From NCBI RefSeq assembly GCF_017875325.1, contig NZ_JAGGMN010000001.1, positions 2,376,140 to 2,440,139 on the forward strand: DNA of 64,000 nt. The letters run 5' to 3'. Below the pieces are notes generated by a model. The model ran no database searches. It was given only the letters and a program-made list of their open reading frames with translations, and had not been told where the DNA came from. The position numbers were made by a program, and so were the translations under genes. Positions 37,426 through 45,033 of this stretch are shown piece by piece; positions within the stretch are counted from its first letter, which is position 1, and each line of letters begins with the position of its first letter. Source of the stretch: Methanofollis sp. W23 (GTDB lineage: Archaea > Halobacteriota > Methanomicrobia > Methanomicrobiales > Methanofollaceae).

Positions 37426-38133
37426 GTGTACGGCACCCACGACCTTGCTTACCATTACAAAAGAGAAGGTTTTTCTCTGGGGTTCGAGCAGGACGGAGGC
37501 AGATATTGCTACCGCCGGGTATTGAACGGCGACCAGAAGGAACACCTCCTCCTCACCTCTGGCGGGCGGGTGATCATCAACCCGGTCGAACCGCTCAACC
37601 TCCCGAAGAACATCTGTCACGCCCTCCTCGTCGAGTTCGATCATCTCTCCATCGAACCGGGCGCGAGGTCGACGGTCTACCTCACCTTCCCCATCGAGAT
37701 CGCCGTCTTTGTTGCGGGCCGGGGGAACCTGGAGGTTCTGGATGTCTTCTCGTGGAATGCCCAGAAATATACCCTGTACGGCTCGTCTGACGACGGGACG
37801 ATCGCGAGATACTGGAGGAGCCCGACCCATGCCACTCCGCCGCATCTCGACCCCTTCAAAGAAGGGTTGCTCACCCTCACCATCAGCAACACCACCAGGG
37901 ACTGGGTCGACCTCTCCAGGGTGGTCCTTGAGGGCACGGGCATGAAGATCTATTATGACGAGGAGAGGGTCTCGATGCAGGCCAGGATGCGGTTGGTCAG
38001 TACGATGGTCGCCGAGACCTCGTTCCGTGACCGCCCCTTTGCCGAAGGACAGAAAAAAGCGCTTGAACTCTACCTGGGACGGGGGATCCCTGGCGTTGAG
38101 CGCTCGCGGTTCCTGATGGACCAGGGGTTATGA
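37426..38133 (+). CDS. DUF432 protein
   Basis: This 235-residue protein belongs to DUF432, an archaeal family that commonly sits next to MscS-type channels. The sequence is beta-rich and soluble. Conserved-looking pieces are VIINPVEPLNLPKNICHALLVEFDHL, ARSTVYLTFPIEIAVFVAG, KYTLYGSSDDGTIARYWRS and VVLEGTGMKIYYDEERVSMQA. The start is GTG 37426; ATG at 37422 is out of frame, and a TATA-like box 30 nt upstream implies a leaderless message. The stop overlaps the ATG of the channel gene, so the two are translationally coupled, suggesting DUF432 works with the channel. Confidence 0.8.
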   Translation: MYGTHDLAYHYKREGFSLGFEQDGGRYCYRRVLNGDQKEHLLLTSGGRVIINPVEPLNLPKNICHALLVEFDHLSIEPGARSTVYLTFPIEIAVFVAGRGNLEVLDVFSWNAQKYTLYGSSDDGTIARYWRSPTHATPPHLDPFKEGLLTLTISNTTRDWVDLSRVVLEGTGMKIYYDEERVSMQARMRLVSTMVAETSFRDRPFAEGQKKALELYLGRGIPGVERSRFLMDQGL

Positions 38134-39065
38134 TGGCAGAACCCGAACTTAATGTCTCGTTCCTGGAAACCATCGACTGGTGGCAGATTTTCACCATCCT
38201 CATCCTGATCGTCGGGGCGGCCTTCATCGCGAAGATCCTGACCATCTACCTCAAAAAGGCACTTACCGACAAGATCAAGCGCAGTCAGCTCGATCTCCTC
38301 CTCAAGATCGTCAATTATGCGGTGCTGGTCATCGCCGTCCTCATGATCCTCCCGTACTTCCAGGTCGAACTGGGCGGGCTGCTGGTGGCCGGCGGGTTCC
38401 TCTCGATCGTGGTCGGTATCGCCAGTCAGAGTGTGCTTGGCAACCTGATCTCAGGGCTCTTCCTCATCGTCGAGCGCCCGATCTCCATCGGGGATGATAT
38501 CAAGATGGGGAGTGTGGGGGGCATTGTCGCGGACCTCAACATCTTCTCGACGATCGTCAAGACCTACGACGGCGTCTATGTCAGGATCCCAAATGAAACG
38601 GTTTTCACCTCTGAGATCACAAATTATGTCGCTCACGCGGCGAGGCGGTTCAGTTATGTCGTCGGGATCCCGTACGATGCCGATGCCGGGCGTGCGATCG
38701 AGATCATCAAAAGGGTGGTCCTTGAGCATCCTTTTGCCCTCAAAAACCCGGAGCCGACGATCTATGTCCAGGAACTCGGCGACAATTCGGTGAATATCAG
38801 GGTGATGATCTGGGCGCCGGCGAGCGAATGGTGGGGAGTGTACACCGACCTCCTCTGGAAGATCAAGGCCGAACTTGAGTCAAACGGGATCGAGATACCC
38901 TTCCCGCAACGGGTGGTCTGGTTCCAGAACGAACTTGCTCTTCAGAAGGGACGACGGGCGGGAGAGGAACCCGTCCCCCAGCCCGAACCGCCCACGTTCC
39001 CTTCGACCGGTGCGGACAATGCGTCGCCTCTGGTCTCTGACGCCGAAGGCGATGAAGGAAGGTAG
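38130..39065 (+). CDS. small-conductance mechanosensitive channel, MscS family
   Basis: This 311-residue membrane protein should release solutes when membrane tension rises. Helices lie at about 15-35 (IFTILILIVGAAFIAKIL) and 60-80. The pore helix region GGLLVAGGFLSIVVGIASQSVLGNLISG has the glycine/alanine-rich packing of MscS TM3. The cytosolic beta domain starts with GLFLIVERPISIGDDIKMGSVGG and includes VKTYDGVYVRIPNE. A proline-rich tail (PVPQPEPPTFPS) follows. ATG 38130 overlaps the DUF432 stop; a second ATG at 38133 is equally possible. The HEAT-repeat gene follows after 5 nt. Confidence 0.92.
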   Translation: MMAEPELNVSFLETIDWWQIFTILILIVGAAFIAKILTIYLKKALTDKIKRSQLDLLLKIVNYAVLVIAVLMILPYFQVELGGLLVAGGFLSIVVGIASQSVLGNLISGLFLIVERPISIGDDIKMGSVGGIVADLNIFSTIVKTYDGVYVRIPNETVFTSEITNYVAHAARRFSYVVGIPYDADAGRAIEIIKRVVLEHPFALKNPEPTIYVQELGDNSVNIRVMIWAPASEWWGVYTDLLWKIKAELESNGIEIPFPQRVVWFQNELALQKGRRAGEEPVPQPEPPTFPSTGADNASPLVSDAEGDEGR

Positions 39066-39070
39066 ATGTT

Positions 39071-39580
39071 ATGGATAAAGAGATCTCCAGTCTGATAGAG
39101 GCACTTTCAAGTGAGAATATTGACGAACGCCATGCGGCCGAGGACGGGTTGGAGGCGAAGGGCGAGGAAGCGATCCTCCCGCTCATCGAGATCCTGACCG
39201 AGGGTGAAGAGAGCACCTGTTGGTACGCCGCCAGGGTGCTCGCGAGGATCGGGGAACCCGCGATCAAGCCTCTCCTGCTCACGATGATCGTCGAGAAGGA
39301 CCGGGGGTTCAGGCGCTATGCGGCGGCGGCCCTGGGGTCGATGGGCGAGGTGGCGGTGGCGCCCCTCATCGAGGGCCTCTCGACCGAGGACAGGGAGCTT
39401 CGCGGGTTTGTCGCCATGGCCCTCTGCCGGATCGGTACCCCGGCGCTCGCCCCGCTCAAGCACATGCTCAAGGAGGGCGACGAGGTGCAGCGGATGTGTG
39501 CCTCGCTGACGCTCTGGAAGATGGGCGAGGAGGGGATCGGCGACCTGGTCGAGGGGTTGGGCGAGGAGAAGACTTCCTGA
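39071..39580 (+). CDS. HEAT-repeat protein
   Basis: This 169-residue protein is built of about five short helical repeats of the PBS-lyase HEAT type. Units are visible as ILPLIEILTEGEESTCWYAARVLARIG, IKPLLLTMIVEKDRGFRRYAAAALGSMG, VAPLIEGLSTEDRELRGFVAMALCRIG and LAPLKHMLKEGDEVQRMCASLTLWKMG. Such proteins are scaffolds for protein contacts. Its position 5 nt after the MscS gene suggests a cytosolic partner of the channel, which is inference. The repeat end module begins 20 nt after its stop. Confidence 0.85.
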   Translation: MDKEISSLIEALSSENIDERHAAEDGLEAKGEEAILPLIEILTEGEESTCWYAARVLARIGEPAIKPLLLTMIVEKDRGFRRYAAAALGSMGEVAVAPLIEGLSTEDRELRGFVAMALCRIGTPALAPLKHMLKEGDEVQRMCASLTLWKMGEEGIGDLVEGLGEEKTS

Positions 39581-41186
39581 AGGGATCTCTGTTTATAGGG
39601 CTCTGTAGAAAGAAATCCTCTTGATGAATCTATTCGCCGGGGGATCGGCCGCCCCCCGGACCCCACTGCCACACGATAGGCCGGGGTCGGCAACCTCCTC
39701 TTCATGATCATTGATTGTGCCTTCCCAACCCCATCTTCCTCCCAGGGGTCCGGGGACAGGGCCCCAGGCGCGAGGCTATGGGGAGGTGAGGCACACACCT
39801 CCTCCCCACTTCGTGGTGCACCCGTGTATTCGCGCCAGGGGCGGCGAGCCCGCCGGTAGAGGATAAGGATCAGGATTTCTGGAAGGAAGTGCTTTGGTTC
39901 GAGGAGATATTCACCCCAAGAGAGTTGTGGGATGTGCTCTTAATTTTGTAGAACCCCTCACCTATTGTAGGTACGGCGATGGAACAAAGCCCTTACCAAT
40001 TCTCCGTCTTAAGAAAGATACAACGACAGAAAATTATCATCTCGTACGCGTGAGGCGTGATCTCGCCTCGTATTAAATTCTACAGGCCCTTTTCATAGTT
40101 TTTTCTCCGGTCTCCGTCCGCCCCCCGTCGCAAAGAAACGCCAAAAAAATTTCTACAGGGCCTGAAATTTGGGATTACATGGATAAAGGGATCTGGTATG
40201 GACAAGAATCTGGTTTCCCCCGCGCAAAGATAGGCGGTGGACGGCATTACGCTCTTCATGGTGATTGATTGTACCTTCTTGGCCCCATCTTCATCCTGGG
40301 AGTCCGGGCGGCACTCGCCCCCGACCGAAGAGATGAGAGGGGGGGCGACACACATCCCTCCCCACAATAAGTGAGGACTTCTACAAAGCCAGAATTTCAG
40401 ATATTTACGGAAAGTGCGCTCAATAAAATCGTTCCTACAACGTACGCCCGTCTCAGGCATACAGATGAACGCGCGTTTGTTCTCTCTCGTGGCAGGAGAT
40501 GTACGCAGAACATATAAGGAGACGGATGGTGTGTCCGACCGGCGGACCGGTCGTGGAAAAATGAGGTCCTCCTCCTTCTCAATCCATTATGGGTGCGTGA
40601 AACCAATGGAGGGGTTTATATTTGGCGATTTTCCGAGTATATTTTCCAGACATCTCCTCTCGATATGAGTGTCCGGGCGTAGAGTATGGCTGGTCTTTCT
40701 CTGGAGTGCACAAGAATCTATGCAGTCGGGACAGAAACGTCTTCATGCCCGACAGCGAAGGTCACATCTGCTCACCCCCACGGCGGGAGGCGCTCCTTCC
40801 GGTGTCATACCCATGCCTGATCTCCCGGTTTTTGTCGCTGTGGTTTTCATACGCCTCTGTATCTATAGTCAGAGATTCGGGGCAGATGTAGCCTCCCCAA
40901 AGAATGTTTGGAAAAAGGGGATCTATAGAAATCCCCCTGATGTTCCTGATGCAGAGGGGTGCACCCGCCTTCCCATAGTCTTGCGCCGCGGGCGACGCCC
41001 CCAGACCCCCGAGATCGAGATTGAGCAGGGAAGGCAGAATGGGCGACTGTGGCAAGAATGCTGCCGTCTTCAGTCCAGGGGGTACAACCGGCGCAAAGAG
41101 GGGAGTGGCACGCGATCAAAAGATCACTCTGACAGATCTATGAGGGGATCACCCCCCAACCCCAAAACCATCTCTTTTGCCGCGTG
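39581..41186. repeat. 1.6-kb intergenic region of mosaic repeats
   Basis: CTCTGTAGAAAGAAATCCTC begins at 39601. Modules then follow: GCCGGGGGATCGGCCGCCCCCCGG (near 39633-39658), GCCACACGATAGG, GCCTTCCCAACCCC, GGGGACAGGGCCCC and CGCGAGGCTATGGGGAGG. At 40047-40077 is a GTGAGGCG-TGATCT-CGCCTCGT hairpin with ATTAAATTCTACAGG. A second set spans about 40130-40395 (ends ACTTCTACAAAGCC) and a third about 40925-41130. Positions 40400-40900 contain a TATA-like ACATATAAGG near 40510, but I find no convincing gene there. Confidence 0.68.
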
Positions 41187-41375
41187 CTACCCGTCGTACA
41201 TCCCATAGATCCAGATGATGAGATCGAGGGAGACCTCGATCAGGAGGGGCATCAGAAGCGTAGAGAGCACCGCAAGGACACAATGTCCGACCGTCCCCAG
41301 GAACAAGCCGAGTCCTGAGAGAAGGAACGAGATCATTAAGGCTAAAATTGGCGGTGCCATCCATAAAATAGACAT
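41187..41375 (-). CDS. small hydrophobic membrane protein (62 residues)
   Basis: This protein is almost wholly hydrophobic, with two or three short helices: WMAPPILALMISFLLSGLGLFLGTV, then HCVLAVLSTLLMPLLIEVSLDLIIWIYG. The pattern vaguely recalls the two-helix YqaE/Pmp3 proteins, but the match is weak and I do not assign it. The start is ATG 41373-41375, or the in-frame ATG 15 nt later. It sits in a 240-bp stretch free of repeat modules and is divergent from the ABC transporter operon, both of which support it as real. Confidence 0.5.
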   Translation of the reverse strand: MSILWMAPPILALMISFLLSGLGLFLGTVGHCVLAVLSTLLMPLLIEVSLDLIIWIYGMYDG

Positions 41376-41449
41376 TCCCAGGAAAAATTCTTCATCCGAC
41401 CCCTTGCGAAAAGTACAACTACCGTGGAGTACACCCCAGGGCGAGGGGG

Positions 41450-42358
41450 ATGCGAGAGGTCATCAGGGCGGAGAACCTGGTAAAACGCTTCGGTGATGTT
41501 GTCGCCGTGAAGGGAGTCACCTTTTCTGTCGCCGAAGGTGAGGCCTTCGGGTTCCTGGGCCCCAACGGTGCAGGCAAGACGACGACGATGCGCATGGTCC
41601 AGTGCGTCTCCCCCAGGAGCGGAGGGCACCTGGAAGTGCTGAGGATGGACCCAGCCACCCATGCACGCGAGATCAAGGCCCTCCTCGGAGTCGTCCCCCA
41701 GGAAGACAACCTCGACCCCGAGTTGACCGGATATGAGAACCTCCGCACCTATGCCCGCTACTTCGGGATCGCGAAGGATGTGGCCGAGGAGCGGATCGCC
41801 AGGCTCCTTGCATTTGTAGAGATGGAGAAGAAACAGGACGTCATCATCGAACATCTCTCTGGCGGGATGAAACGCCGACTGGTCCTGGCTCGCGCCCTGG
41901 TCAACGACCCCAGGATCCTTGTCCTCGACGAGCCGACCACCGGGCTCGACCCGCAGGCCAGGCACCTGATCTGGGAACAGCTCCAGGGGCTCCAGGCCGA
42001 AGGACGGACGATCGTCCTTACCACGCACTATATGGAAGAGGCGGAACGGCTCTGCGACCGCCTCGTCATCATGGACCATGGCGGCGTCCTCGTCGAAGGG
42101 TCGCCGACAGACCTCATCGACCGGACGATCGGCCGCCAGATCCTCGAAGCCGAGGCGGTGCCTGCGGTCCTCTCCTGCCTCGACCGGCATGGAGCGAGGT
42201 ACGACCTGGTTGGCGGGTCGGTCCTTGTCCCGACCGACGACCCTACACAGATGACCGCCGCCCTCCTCCAGGAATGCGGGTCGATCAAACTTGCAACAAG
42301 GCCCACGACCCTTGAAGACGTCTTCCTCAAACTCACCGGCAGGAGACTGCGCGAATGA
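41450..42358 (+). CDS. ABC transporter ATP-binding protein (ABC-2/NodI-like)
   Basis: This 302-residue ATPase drives an ABC-2 type exporter. Walker A is GPNGAGKTTT, the Q-loop is VVPQEDN, the signature is LSGGMKRRL, Walker B is ILVLDEPTTG and the switch His is in LTTHYMEEAERLCDR. The C-terminal 80 residues form the small domain seen in NodI/DrrA-type subunits (PTTLEDVFLKLTGR at the end is characteristic). The stop overlaps the permease ATG (ATGA at 42355). The substrate is unknown. Confidence 0.92.
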   Translation: MREVIRAENLVKRFGDVVAVKGVTFSVAEGEAFGFLGPNGAGKTTTMRMVQCVSPRSGGHLEVLRMDPATHAREIKALLGVVPQEDNLDPELTGYENLRTYARYFGIAKDVAEERIARLLAFVEMEKKQDVIIEHLSGGMKRRLVLARALVNDPRILVLDEPTTGLDPQARHLIWEQLQGLQAEGRTIVLTTHYMEEAERLCDRLVIMDHGGVLVEGSPTDLIDRTIGRQILEAEAVPAVLSCLDRHGARYDLVGGSVLVPTDDPTQMTAALLQECGSIKLATRPTTLEDVFLKLTGRRLRE

Positions 42359-43125
42359 GAGAGCAACTCAGCGGCCTGGCATGGGCGGTCTGGCGCAGGA
42401 ACCTCGACGTCTTCTCCAAGACCTGGCAGGTGAACCTCATCCCGCCGGCGATCGAACCAGTCCTTTACCTCCTCGCCCTGGGGTTCGGAGTCGGAGCATT
42501 CATCACCGACATCGAGGGCGTCCCGTACATCAGGTTCATCGCCCCGGCCCTCTTTGCCGTCTCGGTGATGAACGCCTCCTTCTTCGAGTGCACCTATGGG
42601 AGTTATGTCAGGATGTACTACCAGAAGACCTTCGATGCCATCGTCGCCACCCCGGTCACGATCGAAGAGGTGATCGCCGGGGAGATCCTCTGGGGTGCCA
42701 CCAGAAGTCTCATCTCTGCCGCGATCATCCTCCCGGTCCTCATCCTCTTCGGGGTTGTCGACCTCCCTGGCTCTCTCCTCCTTGTCCCCTTCGCCTTCGC
42801 CGCCGGGCTCCTCTTCGCCTCCATCGGGATGTGCTTCACCGCCGTCATCCCCAACATCGAATCGATCAACTACCCGGCCTTTCTCTTTATCACGCCGATG
42901 TTCCTCTTCTCAGGCACCTTCTTCCCCCTCGACCTCCTGCCCGCCCCCCTCCAGGCCCTCGCCCTTGCCGTTCTGCCCCTTGCCCATGTCGTCAACGTGG
43001 CGCGAGCCCTCACCCTCTCGACAGGATGGGATCTCCTTCTCCTCGGGCTCCTCTGGATCGGGACCATCGCCCCCATACTTTTTTTCTTTGCACTCAGGCT
43101 GATGAAACATCGGCTAATCATATAA
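42355..43125 (+). CDS. ABC-2 type transporter permease (NodJ-like)
   Basis: This 256-residue protein has six predicted helices. WRRNLDVFSKTWQVNLIPPAIEPVLYLLALGFGVG is the ABC-2 N-terminus. MNASFFECTYGSYVRMYYQKTFDAIVATPVTIEEVIAGEILWG is the conserved cytosolic loop that contacts the ATPase. FITPMFLFSGTFFPLDLLPAPLQALA is the ABC-2 signature near the last helices. With the upstream ATPase it forms a complete two-gene exporter, likely a homodimer of each subunit. Confidence 0.92.
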   Translation: MREQLSGLAWAVWRRNLDVFSKTWQVNLIPPAIEPVLYLLALGFGVGAFITDIEGVPYIRFIAPALFAVSVMNASFFECTYGSYVRMYYQKTFDAIVATPVTIEEVIAGEILWGATRSLISAAIILPVLILFGVVDLPGSLLLVPFAFAAGLLFASIGMCFTAVIPNIESINYPAFLFITPMFLFSGTFFPLDLLPAPLQALALAVLPLAHVVNVARALTLSTGWDLLLLGLLWIGTIAPILFFFALRLMKHRLII

Positions 43126-43174
43126 GACACAGACCAGAGCGGTTAATACCGGTCACTGCAATTTTTTGAGTGAC

Positions 43175-43834
43175 ATGAGCACGGAGCCTGCATATGCCGG
43201 ATGGATCGGTTTTTCCAAGAACCGGTTCGAGGCACTCACCGACGGGATCTTCGGGATCGCCATGACCCTTCTTGTGGTCGGGCTCAGCGTCCCGGCGGTG
43301 GCCACGATCACCGGCACTGTCGAGATCGAGGAGACGCTCTCGTCCCTCTTCCCCGACTTCGTCCATTATTGCATCGCCTTCCTCATTCTGCATGGGATGT
43401 GGGTCTCCCACCATGCCCTCTCCCAGAAGATGGAATATATCGACCGTCGGTTCCTGGACCTCAACTCTCTCCTGCTGTTGAGCGTCGCGATCATCCCGTT
43501 CTCCACCTCATTTGCCGGGGACTTCCCTGAATCCCCAGTTGCCGCGATGGTGCTCGAGGTCAACCTCCTTGCTGTGGGCGGTTTTCTCCTGGCCCAATGG
43601 ACCTATGTCGCCTCCAACACGGACCTGCTCAGGCCTGGTATCCACCAGAACGGCCTTTCCCCTGGAATGCGCCTCGCCGCGGTCATCCCTGTCCTCTCGT
43701 TCCTCGGGATCGCCGCCGCCCTGCTGGGTTCGGCCTGGAGTACAGGAATCTATCTGCTGGTCCCGGCGGCAATATTCGTGATAAAACGACTTTCACAGAT
43801 CAAAGAGAATGAAGATTGTCAGGTCCTGGTCTGA
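43175..43834 (+). CDS. TMEM175-family potassium channel-like membrane protein
   Basis: This 219-residue membrane protein has the family signature RFEALTDGIFGIAMTLLVV, equivalent to the (R/K)xxAxxDGxxAI pore-helix motif of TMEM175 channels. It is followed by five more helices. HGMWVSHHALSQKMEYIDRRFLDLNSLLLLSVAIIPFSTSF is the second typical block. Prokaryotic members have one six-helix repeat and form tetrameric potassium-permeable channels. ATG 43175 is used rather than TTG 43166. GGTTAATACC about 30 nt upstream may be the TATA box. Confidence 0.82.
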   Translation: MSTEPAYAGWIGFSKNRFEALTDGIFGIAMTLLVVGLSVPAVATITGTVEIEETLSSLFPDFVHYCIAFLILHGMWVSHHALSQKMEYIDRRFLDLNSLLLLSVAIIPFSTSFAGDFPESPVAAMVLEVNLLAVGGFLLAQWTYVASNTDLLRPGIHQNGLSPGMRLAAVIPVLSFLGIAAALLGSAWSTGIYLLVPAAIFVIKRLSQIKENEDCQVLV

Positions 43835-43923
43835 GGGGAGGGTGCTTTGAAAGATGCAGCCGCACCCTGATGAGAAGAGGCACATCCTCGGGTGTCGCGA
43901 GAAACGAGTCTCTCATCTCCCTG

Positions 43924-44292
43924 TCAGTCCAGCACCTCCTCGTCCTCCGCATCCCAGGCAGGGTCGACGATCGCGAGGATCACGAGATCGTCTTCCCCGG
44001 TATTCTCAAGGCTCTGGACCGCACCGGGGGGGATATAGACTACCTGGCCAGCAGAGACCTGAGCCGACTCCTCATCGATATGCATCACCCCCTCACCAGA
44101 GAGGACATAATAGGTCTCAGAGGAGGTCCTCAACCGGTGGGGACGCGAGGCCTCGCCAGGAGCAAGATAGGCATGAGCGATTGAACACCGGTTCCTGCAT
44201 TCTGGCTCATTTTTCGGGTGGAGGATCTCCCTGAGATGTGTGCGATCTCTGGCAGTGAAGAGCGGAGTGGTCCTGATCTCCCTGATCAGCAT
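43924..44292 (-). CDS. cupin-domain protein lacking usual metal ligands
   Basis: This 122-residue protein has a single cupin barrel. Motif 1 reads SRPHRLRTSSETYYVLSGEG, where HxH has become HRL. Motif 2 reads PPGAVQSLENTG, where the metal-binding His has become Gln. Two of four metal ligands are thus missing, pointing to a binding or regulatory role, or an atypical metal site, rather than standard catalysis. The N-terminal MLIREIRTTPLFTARDRTHLREIL resembles sugar or aldehyde-type cupins found in methanogens. It is monocistronic and convergent with the TMEM175 gene. Confidence 0.8.
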   Translation of the reverse strand: MLIREIRTTPLFTARDRTHLREILHPKNEPECRNRCSIAHAYLAPGEASRPHRLRTSSETYYVLSGEGVMHIDEESAQVSAGQVVYIPPGAVQSLENTGEDDLVILAIVDPAWDAEDEEVLD

Positions 44293-45033
44293 GAAGGGAG
44301 ATGTCGTGGAGAGCAGAAAGAGATGTGGGTCAGATCAGGAGAGACGACCTTTCGGTCAGACAAAAAACCAATGACACAGATCTTCACCAGGACCCAGACG
44401 CGAGTTCAGGGTCCTGTAGAGGGGCTTTCATTTCTGTTCTGTTAAACCTGGCCTGGAGAAAATCCCATCAATTCTTAATCAGCATATTATACACTCGTTT
44501 TCCCACTTCCTCGGCAGGGGGCGCTGCCCCCAGACCCCTGAGGACCATGATGAGGGCGTGAGGGCAGAATAGATAACTATGACAGGAATGTTGTAGTCCT
44601 CGACCCAATCGTGTCGCAACAAGCCCCCCGCAGAGATAATCGTCCAGAGGGTCTCGACACGGCCATCAAAAGAGGATCTACAATGCAGTTTTGAGCAGAT
44701 CTCCAGATTATAATGGATCCTTGATCCCCTCAGATCAGCGGGCAGAGATCAAAAAAGCGCTCTGTAGAATCTCTCACCACTTCTTGGTGCGAACATAACT
44801 CCTCCGCCTTCCCACATCTCCGCGCGAGGGGCGCGGCCCCATGACCCCGGGGATGAATATTGGGGCTGGAAGGCACATTCAAAGTTCTTGAAGAGGGTAA
44901 TACGGCCTTCGACCAATCGTGTGGCGTGGGTCCAGGGGTGCAACCCCTGGTGCGGCCGAAGTGGGAAAGCATGTGATCTGAAGGCTACTCTGACAGATCT
45001 ATGCAGGTCCTACAGAGCCAAAAAAAGAAGAAT
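44293..45033. repeat. intergenic region with mosaic repeats
   Basis: A GTCCTGTAGAGGGGC end-like motif is at 44410-44425. The hairpin GGGGGCGCTGCCCCC is near 44518-44532 with CAGACCCCTGAGG after it, and CTCTGTAGAATCTCTCACC at 44760-44778. CGCGAGGGGCGCGGCCCC at 44822-44839 is followed by CTGGAAGGC, then CGACCAATCGTGTGGCG (near 44911) and GGTCCAGGGGTGCAACCCCTGG. The end module CCTACAGAGCC is at 45009-45019, 15 nt beyond the stop of the PKD gene. No gene is supported. Confidence 0.7.

Noticed and set aside
40414-40668. 84-residue frame in the 39.6-41.2 kb gap
   Set aside because: No recognisable domain, no ribosome-binding site at its start, and the coding pattern is unlike neighbours.
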